Source: a virus. From it: DNA of 64,000 bases. A model generated the notes under the pieces. It did no database searches. It saw only the letters and a program-made list of their open reading frames with translations, and was not told the origin of the DNA. Location of the stretch: positions 1 to 64,000 of the IMG/VR virus record IMGVR_UViG_3300024518_000876; one strand, written 5' to 3'. The first letter of the stretch is position 1. Every line of letters begins with the position of its first letter. Position numbers and translations under genes: made by a program. This document shows positions 15,637-25,507 of this stretch, piece after piece.

Positions 15637-17308
15637 CTGGTTCTACTTCATTTACTTCTTCTGGTTCTAGTGGATTTACTTCGTGATTTACTGGCTCGGG
15701 TCCTCCTACGTTAATTGGAATTTCTCCATATCTACCGGCTAAAGGATGTTGACCAAGTATTTGATCCAGCAGTTCTCTTCTATTTTGTAACTTTGTTATA
15801 TTGAAGATTTCATCAGAATTACTGTTATCAGATTTTGCCCAATTAAATCTACCAGTAGGAATACGTAGTTCATCACCTGTAATGTTACCGTCTCTAAGTT
15901 GATGACTAGTGCATCTACATCTATTAGCAAAATAGTTTTTAAGTCCATCCACTAATCTTAAATCACTAGCATATTCACTATTAATTATTTTTGAAATACT
16001 TAATCCATAAAAGGCACTAGTATCTGCTAAAATAACATTTTGTTTACGTTTAGTATATTTTAAAATTGCTGCGCAAATGAACATAAAATTTATTACTTTA
16101 TTTGGATCATCTGTTGCAGTATGAATTCTGAATTCTACTGTTTTTTTATTACCAAATATAATAGGTATTAAATTTACCCAGTGGTATCTACTTCGTACAT
16201 TCCATTTACTTCTTCCTTCTGGATCTGCCGGGTGACTAGTTACATTTCCTAAATTAGAAAACTGCTCATAATCTTGACCCATAGAAAGGTATTTAAATAA
16301 ATACCCAAAACTTTTTTTTACTTCTTTTGCATTCTTTGCTTTTCTACCCATTTCTGAAAACACTTTAAATACAGGTAAAGGTGCAGTATAGCACTTTTTC
16401 TTAACCCCATGATTTTCTTTTTTATAAATAGGAAACGCACTGAACATTTCATCTTGGACTATTGTTAACACTTTGTACAATGCAACTAAATACTCTTCTG
16501 TTCTTGGTACTCCTCCAAAGTGAATATGTAAAGAACAGTCGTCATTATGAGACGTTCTTTTTTGTAATTCCTTACAAGTTTCTACTATTGTTTGTAAACC
16601 TTTCTTTCCTGATAAAGGTATGGTTACAAATTCTAATCCTGAAATACTACCATCTCTTAAAGGTAGTACTCCTAGTCTAGAAGAAATACGTGGGGGAATA
16701 TATCCCTGTGTAGTTTCAAATTCTAATCCAAAAGATAATCCATCTAACTTAGAACCGTGCTTTTCAATTAGTAGGCTGTTAGGAGTATTAAAGTTTTCTT
16801 TATGAATATCAATAACTGCACCCATGTTTCCATTAGCATCGTAAGGTAATCTTCTTTTTGCTTCCTGTGAAATATTTTTTGAAATAAGTTGCTTAGCGTC
16901 TATTATATTGATGTGATAAAATTTTCCCGATTTTAACTCTTCTCTATAGTAGGTGTTTGTGAATAAATCTGCAAATAAAGCTATAGTTTTTTTTCCTTTT
17001 TTACATAAGACTTCAACATTAAAAAATTGATTATATGTAAAATAACCATATATAAAAGTTTCTAAATCAGGTTTTAAGTTTATTACTCCATAAATAAGAG
17101 AGTCTACTTTTTTTACATACTTTTCTAATCCGTGGTCATAAACAATATAACCTGTGTCTGCTCTGCAGAATTTTCCATCCACTTCATAGCACTGTCCTGA
17201 GCCTTCTATAGAAGAATCTCCTATTTTATAAAAGTTACCTTTGATGTATCTACACTCGTCTCTTAATGCTTCCGTACCATCTATGGTAATTACAAGTTTT
17301 TTGTCCAT
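15620..17308 (-). CDS. Putative amidoligase (amidoligase_2-type)
   Basis: 562 aa. Residues about 190-430 carry the glutamine-synthetase-fold amidoligase pattern: 'GLSFGLEFETT', 'LRDGSISGLEFVTIPLSG', 'CSLHIHFGG' and 'TVEFRIHTATDDP'. Such enzymes form amide bonds between a carboxylate and an amine using ATP. The first 180 residues and the acidic, Pro/Glu-rich tail are extra. It belongs to an operon with a second COOH-NH2 ligase, ATP-grasp, amidotransferases and GGCT, so the group probably builds or trims a peptide-like product. Confidence 0.8.
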   Translation of the reverse strand: MDKKLVITIDGTEALRDECRYIKGNFYKIGDSSIEGSGQCYEVDGKFCRADTGYIVYDHGLEKYVKKVDSLIYGVINLKPDLETFIYGYFTYNQFFNVEVLCKKGKKTIALFADLFTNTYYREELKSGKFYHINIIDAKQLISKNISQEAKRRLPYDANGNMGAVIDIHKENFNTPNSLLIEKHGSKLDGLSFGLEFETTQGYIPPRISSRLGVLPLRDGSISGLEFVTIPLSGKKGLQTIVETCKELQKRTSHNDDCSLHIHFGGVPRTEEYLVALYKVLTIVQDEMFSAFPIYKKENHGVKKKCYTAPLPVFKVFSEMGRKAKNAKEVKKSFGYLFKYLSMGQDYEQFSNLGNVTSHPADPEGRSKWNVRSRYHWVNLIPIIFGNKKTVEFRIHTATDDPNKVINFMFICAAILKYTKRKQNVILADTSAFYGLSISKIINSEYASDLRLVDGLKNYFANRCRCTSHQLRDGNITGDELRIPTGRFNWAKSDNSNSDEIFNITKLQNRRELLDQILGQHPLAGRYGEIPINVGGPEPVNHEVNPLEPEEVNEVEPDEEVL

Positions 17309-17318
17309 TTTTATTTTT

Positions 17319-19187
17319 TTAATTAATTTCTAAAGTACTATCTATTAATGTATTGATTATCTTTATTGCCTTTTCAGCATTTTTATTAGGCAGATACTTT
17401 TTTAATGCTTCTTTACCTACAGGTAATTTTGTTAATGCATCTTCAAAAATTTCATCTATAGTATCTAATACTAATGCATTATCTGCTTCTTCATTATCAC
17501 GGTTAGGACCAAGATATGAATTACCTAAATTATTCCATTCATCTTCAACTTGACAAGTAATACATGTATTATCTCCACATACACAATCATGTAGTTGGTT
17601 AGTTGGGTTTACTTCTGCTTTAGGAAGTGGTAATTCTATAATTGGTTTCTTTGGTTTTAAAACTAGATTTGAAGGAGTACGTAAGTTATTAGTATCTACT
17701 AAGTTTCCGTTAATAAACTTATAGGTTTTATAAGCACCTAATCCTCCCCACCATCCTGTGTATAAGTCACCATTAAACATCACATTTTGAGCAGTGTAAT
17801 GCATATTTGTCAGTATATTACAAACTGGATGTTTAGACATATGACTTAACTGCTTCCAAGTAAATTCATTTGTTTGTCCTACCCTTGCTTTAACTGTTAA
17901 ATAATCTAATTCAGTACGTAAGTTTACACCTTGAACAAAGTAACTAAATTTAATTTCTGATCCCAGGAAAAAAGCCACTTTTTTATTTTCAGCGATGCTT
18001 GCTGCATAAGTATCAAACTCTCCGTCTTCATAATTAAATATTTTACCTTTTACAGAATCAGCTACTTTAGCCGCTTCGTCACGAGTGTGTCCTAAAAAGT
18101 AAAAACCATAGTCACTTATAAAAGTATAAATACCATTTATTAAATGACCGTTTCTAAAATAACGTAGTTTGTGAAAAATAGGTCTTTTACCTACTTGTAT
18201 AGTTGCGAACCTAGGCGTTTCTTTATATATGTTTTGGTCAGGAGATAATTCTATAATCTTTTCCGAAGTATTAAACGCACTATTAGCTTTAGTTATTTTT
18301 TCTGCTTTCTTTTTAAATTGTTGTCTTTTATTAATACCATATTTCCCATTGTTACTGCTAAAATGCGAATTATTATTAAAACTTGAGCCATAAGTTTGCT
18401 TTTGAGTCTGATTTGATCTATCTATTTTATATTTAATTGCTTTAGATATATCTCCATTTGTAATTTTATAAACAATATTAGTATCAAATTCTCCAATATT
18501 TGTGTCATCTCCTCCAGCTAATACTTGTAAAGAAGATTTTAAAGAAGAAATATATAAACTATTTTTACTTTCTTTAAAGAAAAACAAAGGTCTTTCTCCT
18601 TCAGTAGTAGCAGAATGTTCGTAATGTTTACTTTCTCCACGATAACAGTATATTACATTAGGTTCTTCTGTATTAGTAAACACTAAAGCAGCTCCTCCTG
18701 TGTAATCTTCAAGTACATTAAAAGAAGTTGAATGATAAATACATTCTAAGAGTATTTCACTATCAATTTTTACTCTATTTGTTACATAATGTAGCCCTTT
18801 TTCCTCTTCTGAAATTTTTACATCATAAGTATTTGCAATTTCTGTTTTATTGTATAAAGTACCATTATGTACTCCTATAAACTTATAAATGTTATTTTTT
18901 AATCCAAACCCAAACGGATGGGCATTTTCTATAGAAGCGTCTCCATTAGATGCTTGTCTAGTATGCCCTATAACAGTTGGCATTTTTACAGGGTTTGCTA
19001 AAGGTTCACCAGACACTAGGTAATCTTTAAACAGTCTAGTAGCTTTTAAACCTATTCTTATAGTCCCGTCAATAGTTTCTCCACATGAAGTTTTACCTCT
19101 AGATTCGTTATATAACCCTAGTATATTAAAAGAACTTCTGTTAAACTTAGTTGGGTTTTTTCCAGCCCATGCAAATATTCCACACAT
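17319..19187 (-). CDS. Class II glutamine amidotransferase, extended
   Basis: 622 aa. The N-terminal nucleophile Cys2 (MCGIFAWAG), 'GHTRQASNG' and 'GVHNGTLYN' are the signature of class II (Ntn) glutamine amidotransferases, which release ammonia from glutamine. The domain ends near residue 250. The remaining ~370 residues include an SN-rich linker and a Cys cluster (CVCGDNTCITC) that may bind metal. It likely supplies ammonia to, or acts on products of, the neighbouring ligases. Confidence 0.85.
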   Translation of the reverse strand: MCGIFAWAGKNPTKFNRSSFNILGLYNESRGKTSCGETIDGTIRIGLKATRLFKDYLVSGEPLANPVKMPTVIGHTRQASNGDASIENAHPFGFGLKNNIYKFIGVHNGTLYNKTEIANTYDVKISEEEKGLHYVTNRVKIDSEILLECIYHSTSFNVLEDYTGGAALVFTNTEEPNVIYCYRGESKHYEHSATTEGERPLFFFKESKNSLYISSLKSSLQVLAGGDDTNIGEFDTNIVYKITNGDISKAIKYKIDRSNQTQKQTYGSSFNNNSHFSSNNGKYGINKRQQFKKKAEKITKANSAFNTSEKIIELSPDQNIYKETPRFATIQVGKRPIFHKLRYFRNGHLINGIYTFISDYGFYFLGHTRDEAAKVADSVKGKIFNYEDGEFDTYAASIAENKKVAFFLGSEIKFSYFVQGVNLRTELDYLTVKARVGQTNEFTWKQLSHMSKHPVCNILTNMHYTAQNVMFNGDLYTGWWGGLGAYKTYKFINGNLVDTNNLRTPSNLVLKPKKPIIELPLPKAEVNPTNQLHDCVCGDNTCITCQVEDEWNNLGNSYLGPNRDNEEADNALVLDTIDEIFEDALTKLPVGKEALKKYLPNKNAEKAIKIINTLIDSTLEIN

Positions 19188-19188
19188 A

Positions 19189-20001
19189 TTATACTTTTTC
19201 TTTTAAATTAATCATTTTTATTTCTCTTACACTAGCTATTATAGAAATAGCTAATTCTTTATTGTTACTATTAATAGCTTCTACAATCTTGTCTTGCATA
19301 GCCATTAACTTCGTTACATTTTCTTTATTTTGTACAAATTTTATTGCGTTAATAGTAGAGTTAAAAGCCCATGCTTTTAGTTCATCTGTGTAAATCCAAA
19401 AATTAGATAAAGTTCTGTACTCTAATCCATAATCTTTAAATCTAAACGCACCTGCTTTACCGTACATTGTTTTTCTTCTATCGTCTTGATCCAGTATAAC
19501 TGATGGAACACCTAAAAACAAATCCATTGCTCTTACTATGTCTTCCACTTGTCCTACATCTCCTGCATTTGGATATCCTACATGTATATGACCACCTGCT
19601 GTTCTTAATTTAGAACTTGATTCTGGTGGAGTATTTGCACATCTTAAATAAGCATTGTAATCTGGTTCGCAACCAAATTCTCTTGCTTGTTTAGTTTGTA
19701 AATACTTAGGATCCAACACTTCGCTCGCAGAATAATGTAGTCTTAAATCTTGTAAGCCTAAAGTAGCTTCTAAATAAGTTAACACTACATTTATTTCTTT
19801 TGTGAACTCCTCTGGAGATGAACAAGGCGGAGTATTAAACTCTACCATTACATTGTCCTCCTGTACAGCATGTCCTTCATCAGTTATATATTTAGGGGCT
19901 TTTTTAGTTCCACCTATTAAACCTTCAGCTGATACTACTTCTGTATCATTTGCTATAAATAATTCTGGGTCAGTTCCTAATTTTATTTTTGTAATATCCA
20001 T
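19189..20001 (-). CDS. phiEco32-like COOH-NH2 ligase
   Basis: 270 aa. 'KLGTDPELFI', 'VQEDNVMVEFNTPPCSS', 'GGHIHVGYPN' and 'LEYRTLSNFWI' are the conserved blocks of the type-2 COOH-NH2 ligase family named after phage phiEco32. Fold is glutamine-synthetase-like; metal and ATP ligands are the Glu and His of these blocks. It lies one base from the class II amidotransferase gene. Confidence 0.88.
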   Translation of the reverse strand: MDITKIKLGTDPELFIANDTEVVSAEGLIGGTKKAPKYITDEGHAVQEDNVMVEFNTPPCSSPEEFTKEINVVLTYLEATLGLQDLRLHYSASEVLDPKYLQTKQAREFGCEPDYNAYLRCANTPPESSSKLRTAGGHIHVGYPNAGDVGQVEDIVRAMDLFLGVPSVILDQDDRRKTMYGKAGAFRFKDYGLEYRTLSNFWIYTDELKAWAFNSTINAIKFVQNKENVTKLMAMQDKIVEAINSNNKELAISIIASVREIKMINLKEKV

Positions 20002-20028
20002 TTTTTTAAATTTTAAATATTGTTTATA

Positions 20029-20745
20029 TTAACGTAATAAGTACTCTTCTATTAAGTCAAGGCACAGCTCTTTTGTATCAAGGGGACAACTCCTCATTTC
20101 TGGATGACCTTGAATAGCTAAACTTTTACTTTTTTTATAAAATACTATCTCTGGTTCTAGAAAGTCATCTTTTAATTTAATTTCTGAATTTAGACCATTT
20201 AAGTAAGAAGGTGATAAAAAACATGTAGAAAAAGCTATTAATTGAAATGCTTCTTTGTTTAAACAAAAAGGGTTCATCATTTGATGATGAGTAGAAGTAA
20301 TTTCATACTTATAATCATACATATCCCATTTTTCAACTGTTATATTCATTGAATGTGTTTTACCTATAGCGTGATTTTTTACGTCTTGAATAAGCTTTGC
20401 TCCATTAGCTACTGTTAAAAATTGAGCACCTCTACATATACCTAGTTTAGGAACATTTTGAAATTTTTCAAATGTAGTGAAGTCTTTTCTGTCTCTTGGA
20501 ATGTTTACTTGTGTAAATTCACCAACTTCTTCACCATAATATGATGGAGAAACATCTGCACCTCCTGTAAATAGAATTAAATCTATTGATTGTGTAGGGT
20601 CTTTTAAAATGTCTACTAATTTAACATTCCATCTCTTACTTAAAAATGCAACATAGTCTGAATTGCAAGGACCAGGAGAATAAACAAATAAAATAGGTTT
20701 TTTATTTTCTTTTTCTTTCGCTTTTTTCATATCAAATATACTCAT
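20029..20745 (-). CDS. Class I glutamine amidotransferase-like protein
   Basis: 238 aa. Catalytic triad visible: nucleophile Cys in 'PKLGICRGAQFL' and His-x-Glu in 'AIQGHPEMRS'. Related to peptidase C26/gamma-glutamyl hydrolases. Second copy type at 26.4 kb differs in sequence. In this operon it may cleave gamma-glutamyl bonds or deliver ammonia. Confidence 0.85.
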   Translation of the reverse strand: MSIFDMKKAKEKENKKPILFVYSPGPCNSDYVAFLSKRWNVKLVDILKDPTQSIDLILFTGGADVSPSYYGEEVGEFTQVNIPRDRKDFTTFEKFQNVPKLGICRGAQFLTVANGAKLIQDVKNHAIGKTHSMNITVEKWDMYDYKYEITSTHHQMMNPFCLNKEAFQLIAFSTCFLSPSYLNGLNSEIKLKDDFLEPEIVFYKKSKSLAIQGHPEMRSCPLDTKELCLDLIEEYLLR

Positions 20746-20746
20746 C

Positions 20747-21592
20747 TTATTTATTAAATTTTTTTGTTAATAATTTTGGTAACACTTCTAAGTATTTAGA
20801 AGCAGTAACTTCTCCAAAAGAAGGCGCTGAATTAATTTCTACTACAATAAAATCTGGATTTTCTCGTACTTCTCCATTTTTCTTAGTTGCAGATTGTACT
20901 CTTAAATCTATCGCACCAAAGTCTAATCCTACTGCTTTAAGTGCTTTAACACATTCTTGCTCTATTTCTGCCCAATTGCTAGGTTTATCAAAAAGTTCAT
21001 TTTCTTCTAATACCCATACACAATTTGCATCATTTCTGAACCATTTGTGTTCATCAGGTGTATCTTTCTTTAACATTTTTCTACAAGTGTAGAAACAACC
21101 TTCTTCAGATACATGTAATCTGTACTCACGTACATAGTTGTAATACTTTTCAAAGATATATTTATCTAAATTGTTAATCATTTTAAGAAAAGTCATTAAT
21201 TCTTCTTTGCTACCAATTTTAGTATTACCTTCACCTCTACTACCATAGTGTTTTTTAGCTATAATAGGGTAAGGTAATTCTTCTATTACACGAGTTACAT
21301 CGTCTAAAGTAGGTAGTTCCCACCATTGTGCAGTTTTAACACCTTGCTCATTAAAACAACGTTTCATTAACAACTTGTTACTACTATTTTTAATAGCTGC
21401 AACAGTGTTTAACTCTACTCTATTTCCACCATTTGTTATAGTATCTGTTACTTCTGTACTAGACCCTAATCTAATTACAGATTTAAATGGTAACAATGGG
21501 AACTTCCCATATTTAGCACGTAAAACAGTGTGTGATGGATGCCTACTTTTAATTCTTGGGCGAAATTGTGTATATTTTTTTTTATTTATCAT
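20747..21592 (-). CDS. ATP-grasp ligase (RimK-like)
   Basis: 281 aa. 'PIIAKKHYGSRGEGNTKI' is the glycine-rich ATP-binding loop and Lys; 'GAIDLRV' and 'FIVVEINSAPSF' supply the Mg-binding Asp, Glu and Asn. ATP-grasp enzymes activate a carboxylate as acyl phosphate and join an amine or amino acid. Overlaps the GGCT gene by 11 bp. Confidence 0.88.
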   Translation of the reverse strand: MINKKKYTQFRPRIKSRHPSHTVLRAKYGKFPLLPFKSVIRLGSSTEVTDTITNGGNRVELNTVAAIKNSSNKLLMKRCFNEQGVKTAQWWELPTLDDVTRVIEELPYPIIAKKHYGSRGEGNTKIGSKEELMTFLKMINNLDKYIFEKYYNYVREYRLHVSEEGCFYTCRKMLKKDTPDEHKWFRNDANCVWVLEENELFDKPSNWAEIEQECVKALKAVGLDFGAIDLRVQSATKKNGEVRENPDFIVVEINSAPSFGEVTASKYLEVLPKLLTKKFNK

Positions 21593-22016
21593 GTCTTGTT
21601 TTTGCTGTTAAAATGTAATCAATCCAATCTCCTGATTCAATGTTTTTTAAACCTTGCTTATTATTTTGATTCCAAAAATATATAAATGCTGGTCCTAAAG
21701 GAGTATTAATTATATCTTTTTGGTAGTAATTTTGGTCTTCTTCTCTATCTGCAGAATACCCTTCTAATTGATCTAATTTACTTTCTACACCTTTACATTT
21801 TATATCGTATATTTCCATTACTACTGAAGTATTGCCTTTTTTAAGTAAGGCTGGGAAATTATCTAATACTGATTTTAAAGTATATACAGGATCTGAGTCA
21901 ACTCTTCCTATAAAGTCTACCTTGTCTTCATTATCTAATAAGCGATGATTAGAACCTGTTTTTCTTAAAGTACCATATACTGCATAAAGTGTACCTTCTT
22001 TTTCTTTATTTTTCAT
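21582..22016 (-). CDS. Gamma-glutamylcyclotransferase-like protein
   Basis: 144 aa. 'YAVYGTLRKTGSNHRLL' is the substrate-binding YGTLR loop of GGCT/AIG2 proteins and the Glu in 'LDQLEGYS' matches the catalytic acid. GGCTs release an amine from gamma-glutamyl amides as 5-oxoproline. First gene of the amidoligase cluster, overlapping the ATP-grasp gene. Confidence 0.82.
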   Translation of the reverse strand: MKNKEKEGTLYAVYGTLRKTGSNHRLLDNEDKVDFIGRVDSDPVYTLKSVLDNFPALLKKGNTSVVMEIYDIKCKGVESKLDQLEGYSADREEDQNYYQKDIINTPLGPAFIYFWNQNNKQGLKNIESGDWIDYILTAKTRHDK

Positions 22017-22025
22017 ATATTTTTT

Positions 22026-23063
22026 TTAAAACGGGGCTTCATGTGCCCACATTAAATTTCTAAGTTGTTCTTGTGCTACTTTTGCACCATGATTCTTAAC
22101 TAAATCTGAAAAATCTTTAGATTTTAGTATAGATTTAATTTCTATTCTAGGTAAGTTTAATTTTGTAGCTAATTTTGTAGAAAATTGCCTACCCCAGTTA
22201 ACATCTGAATCAAAATCATTGTCATATAATATATATATTTTGTCAAATCTTGACTTTAATTCTTCTATTATTTTTTCTTTGGGTTTTACATTCTCTGCTT
22301 GTAAGCTAATTGCAGGTAATCCTGTACACTCATAAATAGACATAACATCTTTTAATGATTTAGTTATAATTAATGTTTCACCTGTTTTAGGTAATTGGGT
22401 CCATCCTTGCCATACAGAGTCATTATGATTATTTACCCATTTATAATTTTCATTATAAGGTTGGTAAACTTTATAAGTTTCTAAATTGTCTTTTTGCTCT
22501 ATAAAACAATATGAATACTTATCTGCACTAACTATTTTATCATTAAAAAACAAATAAGCAATTGGCTCTACATTAAATTTTTTTAAAGTAGGGTAAGTAA
22601 TACCAAATTCTTTCCAGAATCTAAAATCAGCTATTTTCCAACTTCTTGATTTTTTACCTAATTTAAATTTACTTACTTTTGAGATAGCTTTGTCTTTATC
22701 AAATACTTTTATTTTCTTTTTACCAGTATTAATCCTTAAAGGTTTACATGCATACTTTTCTTCTAAATTAAAATCGTAACCAATTTTACTTAATGCTTCA
22801 AAATAAGTTAATCCAAAAAGTAACTCTACTAGTTTTACAAAGTCTCCTCCACCTAATTTAAAATCATTAAAGCACAACTCATTATTTTCTCCTATAAAGA
22901 CTCCAAATGAAGGAGTACTTTCTTTTCTTAGTGGGGATATAAAAGCTCGGTGTATTTCAAAGTCGCCACAATAATGCCTAAATATTGTATAGTCATCTAC
23001 TTCTTTTAATATGTCTTCTTTGTTAATTAATCTTTTATAACCCATTTTGTTTACATTAATCAT
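22026..23063 (-). CDS. DnaG-type primase with TOPRIM domain
   Basis: 345 aa. The N-terminal 110 residues (ISPLRKESTPSFGVFI, FNDFKLGGGDFVKLVELLFG) match the CHC2 zinc-binding domain of DnaG, yet the usual zinc cysteines are not present. The TOPRIM part follows: 'LIITKSLKDVMSIYE' (Glu replaced by Lys at the usual acidic site) and 'IYILYDNDFDSD'. It synthesises primers with the DnaB-like helicase. A hairpin terminator lies just before its start. Confidence 0.8.
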   Translation of the reverse strand: MINVNKMGYKRLINKEDILKEVDDYTIFRHYCGDFEIHRAFISPLRKESTPSFGVFIGENNELCFNDFKLGGGDFVKLVELLFGLTYFEALSKIGYDFNLEEKYACKPLRINTGKKKIKVFDKDKAISKVSKFKLGKKSRSWKIADFRFWKEFGITYPTLKKFNVEPIAYLFFNDKIVSADKYSYCFIEQKDNLETYKVYQPYNENYKWVNNHNDSVWQGWTQLPKTGETLIITKSLKDVMSIYECTGLPAISLQAENVKPKEKIIEELKSRFDKIYILYDNDFDSDVNWGRQFSTKLATKLNLPRIEIKSILKSKDFSDLVKNHGAKVAQEQLRNLMWAHEAPF

Positions 23064-23066
23064 AAG

Positions 23067-23089
23067 AAAAAGGGGCTAATTAAAGCCCC
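23067..23089 (-). terminator. Intrinsic terminator between SSB-like gene and primase
   Basis: GGGGCT-TTAATT-AGCCCC followed by TTTTT on the minus strand. It would cut most transcripts after the SSB-like gene and lower expression of primase and the amidoligase cluster. Confidence 0.75.
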
Positions 23090-23105
23090 ATTATTTAGTT
23101 AATAA

Positions 23106-23678
23106 TTACAACCATTCATCATCACTGTCAGTAGTGGAAGTAGTTCCTTCTACACTGCTAGGTAATGATGGAACGTCCTCTGTGATACGCTCAAGTAAAT
23201 CATTTTTCTTCTTAAACAATCTAGATACAGCTTCATCTGTATCAGCTGCTTCTAAGAAGTCAAAATATCTAACTCTTAAATACTTAGATGGGTATCCTAC
23301 ATTTCCGTAGGTAACATAGATGTTGAATTTCTTCTCATCTGCATTCTTATTAATAAGTTTAAATAACCCATCAATAACTGCCTTGTAATCAGCATACTCT
23401 GGAAACTCATAGTCAGCTCCTAACACTGCTCTTGCAATGTGTAATACACGGTTAATAGATAACTGTTGCTTTGTTTCCTCAGCATAGTAAAATCCATCAT
23501 TAACTTCTCCTCCATTTTCATCTGTAACAACTAATTTGTAATCAGGTAAATTATCTGCATCTGCTGCAGTTTTCTTAGTAACTGCAATAGTTACATTGTT
23601 TACTTTTCCAGCTTTACCACCGTTAAAAATTGTTGCGTACTCTTTCTCTTTAAAGTTTTCTCCGTTTAAATTTATCAT
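23106..23678 (-). CDS. Probable single-stranded DNA-binding protein
   Basis: 190 aa. No OB-fold signature can be proven by eye, but the protein is mixed alpha/beta with a Ser/Thr-rich linker and a strongly acidic C-terminal tail ending DSDDEWL, as in phage SSBs such as T7 gp2.5. It sits between the RecA-like ATPase and primase and is followed by its own terminator, fitting high expression. Confidence 0.55.
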   Translation of the reverse strand: MINLNGENFKEKEYATIFNGGKAGKVNNVTIAVTKKTAADADNLPDYKLVVTDENGGEVNDGFYYAEETKQQLSINRVLHIARAVLGADYEFPEYADYKAVIDGLFKLINKNADEKKFNIYVTYGNVGYPSKYLRVRYFDFLEAADTDEAVSRLFKKKNDLLERITEDVPSLPSSVEGTTSTTDSDDEWL

Positions 23679-23740
23679 ATTTATTTTTTTATTATTTATT
23701 ATTTTAATTTTTTAATGTTGTATAGTAGTATCTTTTACTA

Positions 23741-24508
23741 CTATATAAAAATCTTAGTCCAATCTATCGTCAAATCGCCTGTATTTTCGTCTGATACAGC
23801 TACTACAATTTTCTGACCCTTCAGATGGGTACTTCTGGCTCCCGCCGTTAAACTTTCAGAAGGTTGAAAGTTGATGATAGTTTCATTATCATCTCTATAG
23901 ATATAACCTATAGCATCTACTTGTGAACATAAAATACTTGAACTTTTACCTGTCAAATCTAAACCTCTCTCTGGCATCTCTTTACCATCTTTTTCTACGA
24001 GTTTATCTTTTAGATGTCCTATAATAATAAAAGTATCACATAAATCCTCAAGTTCATTTAAAACCATTTGTAAAGCCATTCTAGTGTATCTATAACCAGC
24101 ACCTTGAGGTAAATCCCTCACATCTTCGCCAGTCCAATTTCTACCCATAGAAGTCTTTCTATACAACTTTCCTGCTAATCCTAAAACAATATCTTCTAAA
24201 GCTGTCACTGTGTCTAAAGCGATGTAATTATATACAAACCCTCCCTTTTCTTTATTAGCTTCTTTGATTTTATTTATTACTTGTTTTAAAATAACAATAG
24301 GTTCTACTTCTTCTTTAGTTGCTATTGCTTTAACATTAATTTTTAAAGCATCTACAAATTCAGAACCTGATTCTAAATCAATTATTAAGCAGTTATCTAA
24401 CTCACTTAATATAGTAGTTTTTCCAGTCTTAGGTTTTCCATATATAACCATAGTCTTAGGGTTTACTCTCCCTGCTTTAACTTTTTTATTTGGTAATTCC
24501 AACATCAT
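23741..24508 (-). CDS. RecA-fold ATPase (Sak4/AAA_24-like)
   Basis: 255 aa. Walker A 'IYGKPKTGKTTIL' near residue 30, 'CLIIDLESGSEF' just after it, and a Walker B in 'YNYIALDTVTALED'. 'IIIGHLKDKL' is typical of Sak4-like ATPases used in single-strand annealing recombination with a phage SSB. A 10-bp hairpin (TATAGTAGTA arms) follows the stop codon. Confidence 0.82.
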   Translation of the reverse strand: MMLELPNKKVKAGRVNPKTMVIYGKPKTGKTTILSELDNCLIIDLESGSEFVDALKINVKAIATKEEVEPIVILKQVINKIKEANKEKGGFVYNYIALDTVTALEDIVLGLAGKLYRKTSMGRNWTGEDVRDLPQGAGYRYTRMALQMVLNELEDLCDTFIIIGHLKDKLVEKDGKEMPERGLDLTGKSSSILCSQVDAIGYIYRDDNETIINFQPSESLTAGARSTHLKGQKIVVAVSDENTGDLTIDWTKIFI

Positions 24509-24538
24509 CTTCCTGTACCATCATCTTCCTACCTTTAA

Positions 24539-25189
24539 TTAATTTAATTTATTTTTTAATTTTTTTAATTCATGGCTATCACACTTAAAAAAGTGCATAA
24601 CGCCTATGTTTTGATTGCACTTATTAAACTTAACATACTTTTTAAACTCTTCTAAAGTCCTTTCTTCTACATGAGAAGGCTTTAATGCAATATGATGATT
24701 ATTCCAGTATCCATTTGGTAAAGTTTTCCATGCTTTACAAAATTCAGGTAAAAGCGTTGATTTAGGTACACTACCTTTTTTAAATTTACCATTAGGAACT
24801 AAAGATTTAAATAATTTTAAAGTAGCAGTTAATATAGAAGGTGCTCCTTCCCATAAAAGCCTAACTAATGTACAAACTATTAAATCAGCGCTTCTGTCTC
24901 GTAAACTTTCAAACATAAAAGTATCATCAGTTAACACATACTTTAAATCAAACATTTCACCTAAATAAGTCAACCATGCTTTTTGCCATAATTCAGTTTC
25001 TTCGCACTTTACTTCTTTTATTATAATATATTTTAATCTTTTTTTAGAAGTAATAGGTAAATGCTTTTGCTCATCATATACATTGTTTAAACCACTAAAA
25101 CAAATCGTATGTGTACCATCTTGAATTGTTTTTAAGTTACTATCTAGAAGCACATAACTTGTACTATTGTTTGAACTATATTTTCTCAT
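24539..25189 (-). CDS. Unknown 216-aa protein
   Basis: 216 aa, starting MRKYSSNNSTSYVLLDSN. Contains a Trp-rich central part (WQKAWLTYLGEMFDL) and a basic C-terminus. Encoded between the 99-aa protein and the RecA-like ATPase. No motif recognised. Confidence 0.75.
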   Translation of the reverse strand: MRKYSSNNSTSYVLLDSNLKTIQDGTHTICFSGLNNVYDEQKHLPITSKKRLKYIIIKEVKCEETELWQKAWLTYLGEMFDLKYVLTDDTFMFESLRDRSADLIVCTLVRLLWEGAPSILTATLKLFKSLVPNGKFKKGSVPKSTLLPEFCKAWKTLPNGYWNNHHIALKPSHVEERTLEEFKKYVKFNKCNQNIGVMHFFKCDSHELKKLKNKLN

Positions 25190-25190
25190 A

Positions 25191-25490
25191 TTATAAATTT
25201 TTAATAAACATTTTTAAATCACCTGTATTTGGATAACCTTTTCTTCTTTCAAATTGATGTTTATTTTTAAACCCTAATTTTTCAAGATTACTCTCTAATA
25301 TATTTTCACCTGGAGAAACAATTACAAAAACTGCAGTTTGACCTCCGCCTGTAGTGATCCCTACTTCAGTATTTTCTTCTTTTTGTTTAGTTAATACTCT
25401 AATAGCACTTTTTAAGTGCTGTAAAGGTGTGTCATTACTCACACCATTAATTTGACACATTGCGCAGCACGCTGTAGTTGTTTTTTCCAT
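25191..25490 (-). CDS. Unknown 99-aa protein
   Basis: 99 aa. The N-terminus has clustered cysteines (ACCAMCQING); the middle is Gly-rich (GITTGGGQTAVFVIV). Could bind metal. Adjacent by 1 bp to the 216-aa gene. Function unknown. Confidence 0.7.
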   Translation of the reverse strand: MEKTTTACCAMCQINGVSNDTPLQHLKSAIRVLTKQKEENTEVGITTGGGQTAVFVIVSPGENILESNLEKLGFKNKHQFERRKGYPNTGDLKMFIKNL

Positions 25491-25507
25491 TATTTATTTA
25501 TTTTTAA

